A stretch of 64,000 nucleotides of DNA from Bog-950 sp046329535 (GTDB taxonomy: Bacteria > Bacteroidota > Bacteroidia > Chitinophagales > LD1): contig JAXLUN010000001.1 in the NCBI GenBank assembly GCA_046329535.1, positions 434,001 through 498,000 of the forward strand, written 5' to 3'. Shown here one piece after another: positions 18,237 to 28,284 of the stretch. The position numbers and the translations under genes are program-made. The notes beneath the pieces are model-generated. The model was not told where the DNA came from. It searched no databases and worked only from the letters and a program-made list of their open reading frames with translations. How positions within the stretch are numbered: position 1 is the stretch's first letter; each line of letters starts with the position of its first letter.

Positions 18237-21116
18237 ATGGCTAAAAAAGTTGCCGGCAAAACGACCGAAAACAAAACAGTGGGCACCTCTTTTTTAAAAC
18301 GAAATCTGTACCCGGTAATCGTTTTTGCGTTTAGTTTTCTTCTGTTTGCCAACTCCATACCGAACGATTATAATATGGATGATGAGATAGTAACGCGGAA
18401 TCACCGCTTAACCTCTCAGGGCATTTCAGCGATACCTAAAATATTTACCTCTTCGTATTATCAGGATGATATGGGATACGCTTATGAGTACCGGCCATTG
18501 GTGCTCACTACCTTTGCTATAGAGCATCAGTTTTTAGGCCAAAGCCCGCATGTAGGGCACTTTATAAATGTTATCTTATACGCCATTACCTGTTTGCTGC
18601 TTTACCAGTTGCTTACTCATCTATCTCCGGTTTTCGGCACCTTCTTTTCGCTGGTAATAGTGCTGCTGTTTGCATCGCATACCTCTCACACCGAAGTGGT
18701 AAGCAGCATCAAAAACCGCGATGAGATTCTGGGTCTTCTTTTTTGTCTGCTGGCTTTAATAATGGGAGTCAAATCGGTACGCAACAGCCAACCGTTTCTG
18801 TTCGTACTGCTGGCGGTGTTTTATGTCCTGGCTCTGCTTAGTAAAATCACTTTCTTCCCGTTTGCTTTTATCATCATAGCTACGCTCGCCTGGTTTACCG
18901 AAATTAAATTAGTCCGTTTGCTGCTGATTAGTCTTTTGCTGGCCATTCCGGCATTCATTCTGCTTCCGGTAGCCCATGTGGTCACTAAATTATTCATGAC
19001 CCTGGCTTTGCCGTTCAGCAGCTTATTCATATACGGCCTGTTGAACATAAATTTTAAGCCGGAGCGGTTTAAACAACGCCTGCACCTGATGGGCAACAGC
19101 GTACGGTCGGCACTGGCCGCCCAAACTTCGTTGCCGGATACACCAACAGCGAATGCAAATGACTTTAAATGGAATAAACTAATCAGCGAATCATGGCCGG
19201 CTGCCGGTTATTTTTCTTTACGGGCAATTTTGTTTCCGCTTATCCTGTCAGGGATATATGCAGCCGGTTTTTATTTCTGGCATCCGGTCATTAGTACACT
19301 GGCTTTATGCGCACTATTGTTATTGGGGCTTAGTAAAAATGAGAAGCTGGTCTGGTGGGCACGAATGATGCTATACCTTTGCATCGTTTTTTTTCCAAGG
19401 GCGGTTTATTTAAACGAAAACTTTTTACCCCTTACTATCAGTGTGGTCTTGTGGTTGGTTATTCACGATGTGTTTCAGAAACGTCAATTCTATTTGCCCG
19501 CTTTACTGTTAGCCGTTTTATTTTTCATTCACTTATGGGTGGTTATTCTTTTTTACTATACCCCGTTCCCGCCCAAAAACGACCCCATGATACTCGGGGT
19601 GATGGCGCTCTTCGCATACGTATATACTTCGTGGCAGTTTTTATATAAAAAGAAGCGGGCAATGGGGGGTATTGCCGTCTTGATTCTGCTAGGTAACATT
19701 TCCTTATCCTTGTTTGCGCTATCGCCAATCTGGAGCCCTTGGTTTATACTTATATTTTTGGTGATGTGGGTCCTGTATAAACAGCCGAAAAGCATACCAT
19801 ATACATTGTGGTTGGGTAAAGTATGTATAGTTGCCGTGATGATATTTCAGCAGGAAACGGCCCCTCCGATTACCATTGATTATAAAACCGGCATTAACAA
19901 CACCGTTGATCGGATAGAGAAAGTGGCAGGAGAAAATAAAACCAACCTGTTACCAGAAAACCAAGACCGCCCGATTGGTTTTGTAGAACAACCGGTTTCA
20001 CCCAATGATAGCTGGCAGATAAGAACAGGCACTTCATTACAGGTCATGTTTCACTATTTAACCAAAACAATTCTGCCTTATCCGCTGGCGTTTTATTATG
20101 GATACAGTTTTATCACGCCTCAAAAAATAAGCGAACCGGTTCCACTCATCAGTTTGTTTATTCATCTGTTTTTGATCCTTTCTGCTTTATATTTTTTTAG
20201 AAGGTATCCAATGATTAGCTGGGGTTTAGGTATATACCTCATTTCGGCAGTCACTTTTTCAAACTTTTTTTTACCGGTACCAGGCATAGTAGGCGACCGA
20301 TATCTGCTTATACCCACCTTAGGCTGGTCAATTCTGTTGACTTGGGCCGTGTTCAAAATATGGCGGGTAAATACGGATACCGGCAAACTCACTTTGGCCC
20401 ATGCTCCTAAAGGGTTAAAATATACTTTGGCAGCCATCATCAGCCTCTACTCAATACTCACATTTGCCCGCAATTTTGACTGGAAAGACGACCTTACGCT
20501 GATGCGTAAAGATTTGCTGTATGTCAGTCAATCGGCACAGGGTCACAACCTGCTGGCCCTGCATCTCATGCAACATGCGCAGAAAGAACAAAATCCATCG
20601 CAGCAAACAGAGCTTCAAAAAGAAGCCTTGGTGCACTTTGAAAAGGCCCTTGAAATTTATCCTCCCTTCTTTAATGCAGCCTTTGATATTGGCCGCACCT
20701 TTGCCGCACTTAACCTCCCCGACAGCGCTTTGACTTATTTTATCCGGGCTTCTCAAATTGATTCTACATATCCTATCAGCCATCAGTTTATATCCGAGCT
20801 GCTCATTAATATGAAAAGATACAAGGAGGCTGTTCCCTATGCTGAGTACTTTATGCGCAAAGCTCCCGCAGACTATGACGGATATGCCAAACTCAGCTAC
20901 ATCTATTTTGTTCAGGCAGATTATCAGCGCTCATTAAGTATTAACCGATTAGCCGCTGCAAAACTGCCCGGTAATATCAATCCACTGATTAATCTGGCAC
21001 AAACCTTTCGCACTTTACAGCAAACTGACAGCGCGCTGCACTATCTGAATCTGGCCCGGCAGATAGACCCCAATAACGGAACGGTTAATCAGGCAATTAA
21101 CGAAATAAACCGTTAA
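18237..21116 (+). CDS. TMTC-like GT-C membrane glycosyltransferase candidate with C-terminal TPRs
   Basis: A 959-residue protein. The N-terminal three quarters are polytopic, with many hydrophobic segments. After the first one comes NDYNMDDE (Asp48-Asp49), an acidic pair in the first external loop as in GT-C glycosyltransferases. HTSHTEVVSSIKNRDEILG resembles the HP.HTE.V..I..R.ELL signature of TMTC-type O-mannosyltransferases. From about residue 740 there are roughly five TPR-like units (e.g. ALVHFEKALEIYPPFFNAAFD). The family uses polyprenyl-phosphate sugars to modify proteins outside the cytoplasmic membrane. In Bacteroidota an O-glycosylation role is plausible, and the gene sits upstream of a large exported adhesin, but acceptor and donor are unknown. 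A TATATTTA sequence lies just upstream of the start. Confidence 0.75.
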   Translation: MAKKVAGKTTENKTVGTSFLKRNLYPVIVFAFSFLLFANSIPNDYNMDDEIVTRNHRLTSQGISAIPKIFTSSYYQDDMGYAYEYRPLVLTTFAIEHQFLGQSPHVGHFINVILYAITCLLLYQLLTHLSPVFGTFFSLVIVLLFASHTSHTEVVSSIKNRDEILGLLFCLLALIMGVKSVRNSQPFLFVLLAVFYVLALLSKITFFPFAFIIIATLAWFTEIKLVRLLLISLLLAIPAFILLPVAHVVTKLFMTLALPFSSLFIYGLLNINFKPERFKQRLHLMGNSVRSALAAQTSLPDTPTANANDFKWNKLISESWPAAGYFSLRAILFPLILSGIYAAGFYFWHPVISTLALCALLLLGLSKNEKLVWWARMMLYLCIVFFPRAVYLNENFLPLTISVVLWLVIHDVFQKRQFYLPALLLAVLFFIHLWVVILFYYTPFPPKNDPMILGVMALFAYVYTSWQFLYKKKRAMGGIAVLILLGNISLSLFALSPIWSPWFILIFLVMWVLYKQPKSIPYTLWLGKVCIVAVMIFQQETAPPITIDYKTGINNTVDRIEKVAGENKTNLLPENQDRPIGFVEQPVSPNDSWQIRTGTSLQVMFHYLTKTILPYPLAFYYGYSFITPQKISEPVPLISLFIHLFLILSALYFFRRYPMISWGLGIYLISAVTFSNFFLPVPGIVGDRYLLIPTLGWSILLTWAVFKIWRVNTDTGKLTLAHAPKGLKYTLAAIISLYSILTFARNFDWKDDLTLMRKDLLYVSQSAQGHNLLALHLMQHAQKEQNPSQQTELQKEALVHFEKALEIYPPFFNAAFDIGRTFAALNLPDSALTYFIRASQIDSTYPISHQFISELLINMKRYKEAVPYAEYFMRKAPADYDGYAKLSYIYFVQADYQRSLSINRLAAAKLPGNINPLINLAQTFRTLQQTDSALHYLNLARQIDPNNGTVNQAINEINR

Positions 21117-21407
21117 CGGCCCCATGAGCAATAGATAAATATCTATTAATTTTATGTCCATCATTATGCTTAATGGCTGTAGTCAAAAAACTGCAAACCT
21201 ATTGGTTTGAGACATCCATGCTTTCTATCTTCAAAAAAACCGATATTGATAATCAGCGCAATAGAAACATTTTTAAACTATTTTTTAAAATGGCACAATA
21301 GTTGGCTTTTTTAGCCATTACGGGGTATTTTCCCTACATTTCAATCAGGCATTTTTATTTTCAGTAAATTTGTTTTACGTTCGGCAACCAGTTTAAACTA
21401 TAGGATT
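21117..21407. promoter_or_regulatory. Leader region of the T9SS adhesin gene
   Basis: This 291-bp gap holds a TAAATTTG -7 box at 21365-21372, 35 bp before the adhesin ATG. No good TTTG -33 partner is visible at the usual distance. A small tggct/agcca stem with a T5 loop (21303-21317) is not followed by a T-tract. No gene is seen. Confidence 0.45.
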
Positions 21408-24400
21408 ATGAAGAAAACATTTACATTTTTCAAAACGGGCATATCATCGGTACTGTTGCTCCTGGCTTTATCGGGCATCAGTATTCAATCTTCTGCTCAA
21501 ACTTGTACCACCGGTTCCTCAACCGGTTGTAACTTGGGCTCAGAAGGGGCCGCGGTGACTTTAACTCCAGGCTGTAATACATATTCAACTACCAACATAG
21601 GCCCCGGTGCTACCCGTACTTATAACGGTTTTACTGCTGGTGTGAAGTACGATTTTTACATCAGCGTTGCCGGCACTAACGGGTCTACTACCCAAATAAG
21701 CGATAACGGAACCTGTGTTTCGGCAAGCAGCGGTTCTCCGCTTCAAAAGTCGGGCGCCACTTCCTATGTTTTGGGTGCCAGCAGAGCGGCTGCAATAGCC
21801 TGCGGAACAGCATGGCCGGTTACATCGGCTACATTGTCTTATCGGATAACTCCTCCCTCCACAGCTGCTGCCGGTGCCGACCAAAATAACTGCGACAATT
21901 CAAGTTTTACTGTAACGGGAAACTCCCCTACGACAGGAACAGGCACCTGGTCTAAAGTAAGCGGAACTGGTTCTGTTACCAGCGGAGGTGCAGTAACCGG
22001 AGTTACAGCCGGTGCCAGCATCACCTGCCGCTATACAATAGACAATGGTGGTTGTACCTCTACAGATGATGTTATTTGTACTAACTATATTAACCCCGGC
22101 ACCGCCAGTGTAGGTGCTACCCAAGATCGTTGCAACACCCTAACCAGTGCTGCATTAGGAGGTAATGCTATTGCTGTAGGTACGGCAACTTGGTCCAAGG
22201 TAAGTGGTCCGGGAACTGTAACTTTTAGCGCAGTGAACAGCGGAAGTTCTACCGCATCGGTTTCTGCTTATGGTACTTACGTATTGCAGTGGACATTTCC
22301 GGCCAACGGGCCTTGCGGAGGAAGTTCTGCCAACATAACCGTAAACTTTACAGAAGGTGCTACGGTAGGCGCCACACAATACCGTTGCGGCACCTTAACC
22401 AGTGCAGCATTGGGCGGAAACAACCCTACCGTAGGTTCAGGAGCCTGGACACAGGTTTCGGGTCCGGGAACATCTTCTTTCAGTGCCTCTACATCGGGTA
22501 GCTCAACGGCTACCGCCACGGCTTATGGAACATACGTATATCGGTGGACAGTAACAGGCCCAAACAGTGGTTGCAGCACCACAGCCGATATTACCGTTAA
22601 CTATACCGAGGCGGCTTCAGTAGGTGCTACCCAATACCGTTGCGGCACCTTAACCAGTGCAGCATTGGGCGGAAACACACCAACCGTAGGTTCAGGAGCT
22701 TGGACACAGGTTTCGGGTCCTGGAACGTCTACTTTCAGTGCCTCCACATCGGGTAGTTCAACAGCTACCGCCACGGCTTATGGAACATACGTATACCGGT
22801 GGACAGTAAGCGGCCCCACAGGCGGCTGCAATACCACAGCCGATATTACTGTAAACTATACCGAGGCGGCTACAGTAGGTGTTACGCAATACCGTTGCGG
22901 CACCTTAACCAGTGCAGCATTGGGCGGAAACACCCCTACCGTAGGTTCAGGAGCCTGGACACAGGTTTCGGGTCCGGGGTCATCTACTTTCAGTGCCTCT
23001 ACATCGGGTAGCTCAACGGCTACCGCCACAGCTTATGGAACATACGTATATCGGTGGACAGTAAGCGGCCCTACAGGCGGATGTAATACCACAGCCGACA
23101 TTACTGTAAACTATACAGAGGCTGCCAGTGTGGGAACCAGTCCTCAGGCTGCACCATGTAACACCTTAACATCGTCTGGTTTGGGAGGCAATACCCCAAC
23201 TCTTGGTTCGGGAGCTTGGTCTTTAGTAAGTGGCCCGGGTAGTGTAGTTTCGTGGAATCCGAACAATAGTACACCTGGTGCTACGGCAACTGTAAGTACC
23301 TATGGAGCATATACCTTCCGCTGGACGGTTACAAACATTGCTTCCGGTTGTAATACTTCAGCCGATATCGTTGTAAATTACAACCAGTCGCCTGTAATTT
23401 CAGGTCCTACCAGTGTTTGTGATATTGAAACCAACGTGCAATATAACTCTAGTGTTCCTGGTGTTGCCTGGACTGTAAACTCCGGTATTGGAAGCATTGG
23501 TGGCGTGAATGGTCAATACACATCTGGCGATATTGCTACCCCTACACAAACTTCAGCAGTGGTTATACGGGCCACTAATATTACTTGTAGCACAGACTAT
23601 AACGTAACAGTGTATAACAAGGCTACCATTAATCCGATTGCAAACCAATGTGAAGGAGCCGTGGTAACCTTAGGCTCCGATGTAAATGGCGTATCTTTTT
23701 CAGGAACCGGTGTATCCGGAGGTCCTTATCCTACGGCATATACATTTACTGCTCCTACCCCCGGTGGGGCTTCGCAGAACTATACCATTACTCTTTCAAA
23801 CGGATTATTTGGCTGCGGAGATGCCGCAACTGTGACGGTATATAAAACTATGACTATTACACCGGCTAACCCTATTTCAGTTTGTGATGTTAGCAGTGTA
23901 TCTTTTACCAGTAGTTTATCGGTTACACAATGGAATATTAGCAGCGGTACAGGCTCGTTTAGTTCTCCTATAGGAACCAACACAACCTATACACCTGCAA
24001 ACATTGCAGCACCTACCGGAAATACAGCTACTACTATTACAGCTGTAAATGGTGAGTGCACCGTAGTAAGAAACATTACCAACTATAACGACAATAGTAT
24101 TATTACTGCTAATAATACCCCAGTGTGCGATGCATCTACTCTTACCATTGATGGAGATGTAAACGGTGTAGCCTGGTCTTCCGCTGCCGGAGGTTCAGTA
24201 ACTACCGGTGTGCAAGACCCTACTTTCACTCCTTCAAATATTGCTACACCTACACAAAACACAACAGTTGTAGTTACAGCTACGAATGGTACCTGTACCC
24301 CCAAAACTGTAACAATTCGTGTAGATAATGATAATAGTATCATCACCAGCAGTCCAGCTCCTGTATGCGATAATACTACACAGTTGATTGATGGAGATGT

Positions 24401-25973
24401 AAGTGGTGTGGTTTGGTCATCGGCATCAGGCGGCTCTGTTACTACTCCTGGTGAAGATGCTACCTTTACACCAACGGCATTGGGTGTTCCATTGAGTGCT
24501 AACGTAGTAGTTACGGCTACTAACGGGGCTTGTACACCTAAAACAATAACTATGGAAGTGCGCAAGGCTTCTACAGCCCCTACAGCACTTACACCAAGTA
24601 CCGGTTTTGTGGAGTGTGTGGGTGATGCCTTTACCTTAACAGCCAGTGGGGCAACCTTAGGTTATGGAGCCAGCTACAAACTTTATTCAGGTTCTTGTGG
24701 AGGTACCCTAGTAGCATCAAACGGAACCGGCATATTTGCTCCAACACCAGGAGCTACTACCACTTATTATGCCCGAGTGGAGGGTTGCAATACCACCACC
24801 TGCCAAAGTGCTACGGTTACAGCCAATTCGCCTTTAGATATTATTCCGGCTTCCGGAGTAAAAACATGCGTGTATAATGGAACTATAAGCGGAGAAAAGT
24901 ATTTGGTAAACAGTTCTAACGAAGCGCTGTTAAGTATTGATGAGGGCTCATATAACTTAGGAAACGTTACTGCAACAGTAACTACTTATGGTAGCGTTCC
25001 TGCTCAAGCAGGCTCTATTCAGTGTGATGCACCACTACCAAGTGTTGGTCCGGTAGGGGGTGATGAGTTATACCTTCCTCGCGAATTTGATGTGACTACA
25101 CAAAACACACCGGGAGGTTATGTTACTGTTTCCCTATACTTTACACAGACCGAGTTAACTGCTTTAGCCAATGCTACCACCGCTGCTTCAGCCGCTTACC
25201 AAAGTTGCTGGGGAACGGTAGCTTCTAACGGAAGCAACCTGATGTTAACTATTGAGCACTCACCAAGTTCATATGAAACACGATTACAGGGCAGTGGTTT
25301 ATCCATCAGTGCAGGACCTTGGGCGGGTACTTACAAAGCAACTTTCCAGGTTAACCAGTTCAGTGGATTTAAACTGCATGGTAATGGCGGAGTTAATGGA
25401 GCCAATGGTCTGCCTGTAGAGATGATTTATTTCGAAGCTAACGCAATTAACAATGCATTTATACAGTTAACCTGGGCAACGGCTCTGGAAGTCAATAACG
25501 ATGGCTTTTATGTTGAGCGTAGTGTAGATGGACAAAACTGGACCCAATTAGACTTTGTAAATGGTCATGATAACACAACGGTTCAGCAAGATTACAGCTA
25601 TAACGATATGGATGTAGTTCCGGGAGTTCGTTATTACTACCGTTTATTACAGGTGGATAATGATGGCCAGTCGGAACATACAGGTGTAAGAACGGCCATG
25701 ATAAATGGAGAAGTTACATTTAACGTAATGGATTTTGTTCCTAACCCAACCATGAATCAAACTACCTTAATTGTAACGGCTACTAAAGAACAGTCAATCA
25801 CTATAGATATATATGATGTAATTGGCCAGAAAGTAATGTCTACGGTTAATCAGTTAAATAAGGGTGCCAACAGCATCAAGTTTGATTTGAGTAAACTGGC
25901 TGCCGGAACATATACAGCAGGTGTATCGGCTGGCAACGAAACCTATTCTAAGAAATTGATTATTACCAGATAG
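21408..25973 (+). CDS. Large T9SS-secreted repeat adhesin-like protein
   Basis: A 1521-residue exported protein. An N-terminal signal peptide (hydrophobic core SVLLLLALSGI, cleavage near SSAQT) is followed by a Thr/Ser/Gly-rich body. Residues about 233-660 are five tandem units of 85 residues (VGATQYRCGTLTSAALGG... to ...TADITVNYTE), each with paired cysteines. A second set of about 80-residue Ig/PKD-like units follows (e.g. PVCDASTLTIDGDVNGVAWSS). Then comes a fibronectin-like segment (LTWATALEVNNDGFYVERS) and a type A T9SS sorting domain (MDFVPNPTMNQTTLIV ... AAGTYTAGVSAG ... KKLIITR). It is probably exported by the Por/Gld T9SS and attached to or released from the cell surface. A strong terminator follows. 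No catalytic domain was recognised. Confidence 0.87.
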   Translation: MKKTFTFFKTGISSVLLLLALSGISIQSSAQTCTTGSSTGCNLGSEGAAVTLTPGCNTYSTTNIGPGATRTYNGFTAGVKYDFYISVAGTNGSTTQISDNGTCVSASSGSPLQKSGATSYVLGASRAAAIACGTAWPVTSATLSYRITPPSTAAAGADQNNCDNSSFTVTGNSPTTGTGTWSKVSGTGSVTSGGAVTGVTAGASITCRYTIDNGGCTSTDDVICTNYINPGTASVGATQDRCNTLTSAALGGNAIAVGTATWSKVSGPGTVTFSAVNSGSSTASVSAYGTYVLQWTFPANGPCGGSSANITVNFTEGATVGATQYRCGTLTSAALGGNNPTVGSGAWTQVSGPGTSSFSASTSGSSTATATAYGTYVYRWTVTGPNSGCSTTADITVNYTEAASVGATQYRCGTLTSAALGGNTPTVGSGAWTQVSGPGTSTFSASTSGSSTATATAYGTYVYRWTVSGPTGGCNTTADITVNYTEAATVGVTQYRCGTLTSAALGGNTPTVGSGAWTQVSGPGSSTFSASTSGSSTATATAYGTYVYRWTVSGPTGGCNTTADITVNYTEAASVGTSPQAAPCNTLTSSGLGGNTPTLGSGAWSLVSGPGSVVSWNPNNSTPGATATVSTYGAYTFRWTVTNIASGCNTSADIVVNYNQSPVISGPTSVCDIETNVQYNSSVPGVAWTVNSGIGSIGGVNGQYTSGDIATPTQTSAVVIRATNITCSTDYNVTVYNKATINPIANQCEGAVVTLGSDVNGVSFSGTGVSGGPYPTAYTFTAPTPGGASQNYTITLSNGLFGCGDAATVTVYKTMTITPANPISVCDVSSVSFTSSLSVTQWNISSGTGSFSSPIGTNTTYTPANIAAPTGNTATTITAVNGECTVVRNITNYNDNSIITANNTPVCDASTLTIDGDVNGVAWSSAAGGSVTTGVQDPTFTPSNIATPTQNTTVVVTATNGTCTPKTVTIRVDNDNSIITSSPAPVCDNTTQLIDGDVSGVVWSSASGGSVTTPGEDATFTPTALGVPLSANVVVTATNGACTPKTITMEVRKASTAPTALTPSTGFVECVGDAFTLTASGATLGYGASYKLYSGSCGGTLVASNGTGIFAPTPGATTTYYARVEGCNTTTCQSATVTANSPLDIIPASGVKTCVYNGTISGEKYLVNSSNEALLSIDEGSYNLGNVTATVTTYGSVPAQAGSIQCDAPLPSVGPVGGDELYLPREFDVTTQNTPGGYVTVSLYFTQTELTALANATTAASAAYQSCWGTVASNGSNLMLTIEHSPSSYETRLQGSGLSISAGPWAGTYKATFQVNQFSGFKLHGNGGVNGANGLPVEMIYFEANAINNAFIQLTWATALEVNNDGFYVERSVDGQNWTQLDFVNGHDNTTVQQDYSYNDMDVVPGVRYYYRLLQVDNDGQSEHTGVRTAMINGEVTFNVMDFVPNPTMNQTTLIVTATKEQSITIDIYDVIGQKVMSTVNQLNKGANSIKFDLSKLAAGTYTAGVSAGNETYSKKLIITR
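22104..23378 (+). repeat. Five tandem 255-bp coding repeats
   Basis: Unit starts at 22104, 22359, 22614 and 22869 are exactly 255 bp apart, and the fifth begins at 23124 and is slightly longer. Units 2-4 are nearly identical at DNA level (e.g. taccgttgcggcacctta in each), while units 1 and 5 are diverged. This looks like recent expansion or gene conversion inside the array. Copy number in the genome could be under-represented if reads collapsed. Confidence 0.9.
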
Positions 25974-25993
25974 GAAATAAGTATTATGGCTAG

Positions 25994-26024
25994 AAAAGGG
26001 AGCGCAATTGCGTTCCCTTTTTAA
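25994..26024 (+). terminator. Intrinsic terminator after the adhesin gene
   Basis: The inverted repeat aaaagggagcgc / gcgttcccttttt, with an AATT-centred loop, is followed by a T-rich tract 20 bp after the stop codon. Confidence 0.85.
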
Positions 26025-26032
26025 TTTAACGC

Positions 26033-27091
26033 ATGCAGATTATTCGGATTATTCTTTTTCAATTTTTACTTTTTCTTTTAGCCTGTGTGCTGATTGAATT
26101 GTTCCTGCGTTCGACCGGCACATTACCCGGTGATTTGCGACCCAATTGGATTTACTTTAAGCCCGTTGACTCTCTCTTCGTAATTCCTGATTTTGTGACT
26201 AACAAGGAAGGTTTGGTAGTAGCCGGGAAAGAATATTGGAGGCAGAAGGATGTTTATGTTAATGAAGATGGGTTTCGGGCCAAAGAGGTTTCTCAAATCT
26301 CAACAACCAAAAAAAAGCTGCTTTTTATTGGAGATAGCTTTACCTGGGGAATGAGTGCTGAGCCATTTAATGACAGCTCATTCTGTGATTTGTTGGCTAA
26401 AGATACTTTGTTGGAAGTAATTAACACAGGAATTCCTGTAGCTGACCCCGTACAATACGCAGCAGTGGCTGAAAAATATTTACCTCTGGTAAAACCCAAT
26501 ATGGTTTTTGTTGTGTTTTATATGGGGAATGATTTAATGCGTACCGACAGGACTATTCTATCCGGGCAACCCTATTACTACTGGACCAATGCCGGAGCTG
26601 TTTATGCTGATATAGATGGCCGGCACTTTAACTCAGCGATAGAATCTTATGATTATCTGGTGAATGAAAAATACTTTTTAAAACGCCCTCATGGATGGGG
26701 AGAAAGACTCATTGCTAATAGCGCATTACTCTCCAAACTGTATTCAGCTAAATTTAGAATAGAGGAAAAAATGGATGCCGAAAATGCCAGGAAAAATTCA
26801 GCCATTACGAAAAAGTATTTGAAGCGAATAGTATCTGTAACAAAGCAGAATAAATCGGACATTAGAATCGTCATTATTCCTGAATTAAAAGAAGTGAACC
26901 TTTCTAAGCAGGAATACTTTGAGCGTTACGCTGATTTGTTAAAAGACAATGAACTGAGTAAATACTTCACGATGCCACAGGGTGATGAATCCTGGTACAA
27001 AGAAACACCCGATGGACATTTGAATAATTTAGGCCACCGAAAATATGCTGAATACATTCGAAGTATATTCGCAAATTCAATCACTGATTAA
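26033..27091 (+). CDS. SGNH/GDSL hydrolase family protein, single N-terminal anchor
   Basis: A 352-residue protein with one N-terminal hydrophobic segment (about residues 5-23). Block I is FIGDSFTWG (Ser102); block II is NTGIPVADP; block III is FYMGNDL, with the Gly-Asn pair; the C-terminal motif is DGHLNNLGH, supplying the Asp-His pair. All four SGNH blocks are visible. It is more distant from the five SGNH genes of the 7.6-16.8 kb region: it lacks their Y-x-E...Y-x-S-P-Y motif. The stop overlaps the next start in TAATG (27089-27093), so it is coupled to the sugar aminotransferase. That coupling supports a role in acyl or amino-sugar modification of a surface glycan. Confidence 0.83.
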   Translation: MQIIRIILFQFLLFLLACVLIELFLRSTGTLPGDLRPNWIYFKPVDSLFVIPDFVTNKEGLVVAGKEYWRQKDVYVNEDGFRAKEVSQISTTKKKLLFIGDSFTWGMSAEPFNDSSFCDLLAKDTLLEVINTGIPVADPVQYAAVAEKYLPLVKPNMVFVVFYMGNDLMRTDRTILSGQPYYYWTNAGAVYADIDGRHFNSAIESYDYLVNEKYFLKRPHGWGERLIANSALLSKLYSAKFRIEEKMDAENARKNSAITKKYLKRIVSVTKQNKSDIRIVIIPELKEVNLSKQEYFERYADLLKDNELSKYFTMPQGDESWYKETPDGHLNNLGHRKYAEYIRSIFANSITD

Positions 27092-28215
27092 TGAATCAAA
27101 CAAGAGTACAGATTCCCTTTGCAGATTTAAGCAGAACCCATACGGCTCTAAAGAACCAGTTTTTGGAGATTACCTCCAAGTTGATTGATAGCAGCAGTTT
27201 TATTTTGGGGCAGGAAGTAACTGAATTTGAAAAGAACTTTGCCGATTTTACCGGAACCAGACACAGTGTAGGTGTAGGTAACGGCTTAGATGCACTTAAG
27301 CTTTCTCTTAAAGCAGTGGGAGTAAAAAGAGGGGATAAGGTGATTGTTCCGGCTCATACGTTTACCGCTACATGGATGGCTGTTGCTGATTTAGGTGCAG
27401 TACCGGTGGCTTGTGATGTTTACCCGCATACGTACAATCTGAACATTCAATCCAACACCATAAAGACCGTAACAGGCATGCATGCGATTATTCCGGTTCA
27501 TATATATGGTTTGCCTTGTGAAATGGATGAGATATTGAATATGGCTGACGAAAACTCCTGTTTTGTTATAGAGGATAACGCACAGGCGCAGGGGGCTATC
27601 TATAAAGGTAAAAATGCAGGAAGTATGGGCCATGTAAATGCCACCAGTTTTTATCCCGGAAAGAATCTTGGTGCATTGGGTGATGCCGGAGCAATAACTA
27701 CTAATGATGACTTGATAGCGCTTAAATTACGAAGCCTTAGAAACTATGGGTCGGTCAAGAAATATGAGCACGATGAATTGGGATATAACTCTCGTTTAGA
27801 TAATCTGCAGGCCGCTTATCTGAACATTAAACTAAACTATCTCAAAGAATGGATAGCTGAGCGAAACCGTATAGCACTACGTTATAAGAACAATCTTTCA
27901 GGTCTTACGCATTTGCAGTTTCAGCATACCCCCGAAAACTGTTTGCACACTTATCATTTGCTTACTGTTTTATCAGATAGGCGGAATGATTTGCAAAAAC
28001 ATCTTTCTAATCAGGGTATTCAAACCATCATTCATTATCCTACACCTCCTCATTTACAGCAAGCATTTCAGGAACTGGGTTATAGGAAAGGCGATTTTCC
28101 TATAGCTGAACAAATTGCGGAACAAACACTCAGCCTTCCTCTGTTTATAGGAATCACCAATAGTGAAGTAGATGATGTGTGCGAAGCGATAATTGATTTT
28201 TTTGCAAAGGGGTAG
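27091..28215 (+). CDS. DegT/DnrJ/EryC1/StrS-family sugar aminotransferase
   Basis: A 374-residue PLP-dependent aminotransferase of the family that makes amino sugars from nucleotide-linked 3- or 4-keto sugars. Visible features are GVGNGLDALKLSLKA near the cofactor phosphate site, the EDNAQAQGA segment containing the PLP-contacting Asp, and SFYPGKNLGALGDAGA with the Schiff-base Lys191. Length is typical. FdtB/WecE/VioA-like specificity cannot be separated by eye. Translation is coupled to the preceding SGNH gene through TAATG. The next gene, purN, starts 69 bp later and is probably a separate function. Confidence 0.88.
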   Translation: MNQTRVQIPFADLSRTHTALKNQFLEITSKLIDSSSFILGQEVTEFEKNFADFTGTRHSVGVGNGLDALKLSLKAVGVKRGDKVIVPAHTFTATWMAVADLGAVPVACDVYPHTYNLNIQSNTIKTVTGMHAIIPVHIYGLPCEMDEILNMADENSCFVIEDNAQAQGAIYKGKNAGSMGHVNATSFYPGKNLGALGDAGAITTNDDLIALKLRSLRNYGSVKKYEHDELGYNSRLDNLQAAYLNIKLNYLKEWIAERNRIALRYKNNLSGLTHLQFQHTPENCLHTYHLLTVLSDRRNDLQKHLSNQGIQTIIHYPTPPHLQQAFQELGYRKGDFPIAEQIAEQTLSLPLFIGITNSEVDDVCEAIIDFFAKG

Positions 28216-28284
28216 CCTCGGTTTCAATTAATCTTACAACTTGCGATGTTTTAATATTCGCATTAATTCATGTAATTCGTTGCT

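Noticed and set aside
21303..21317. Hairpin tggct...agcca as a terminator of the GT-C gene
   Set aside because: The stem is only 5 bp, it lies about 190 bp after the stop and no T tract follows.
22104..23378. Regularly spaced repeats suggesting a CRISPR-like array
   Set aside because: The 255-bp period is an exact multiple of three and the repeat lies in a continuous coding frame with a signal peptide and sorting domain.
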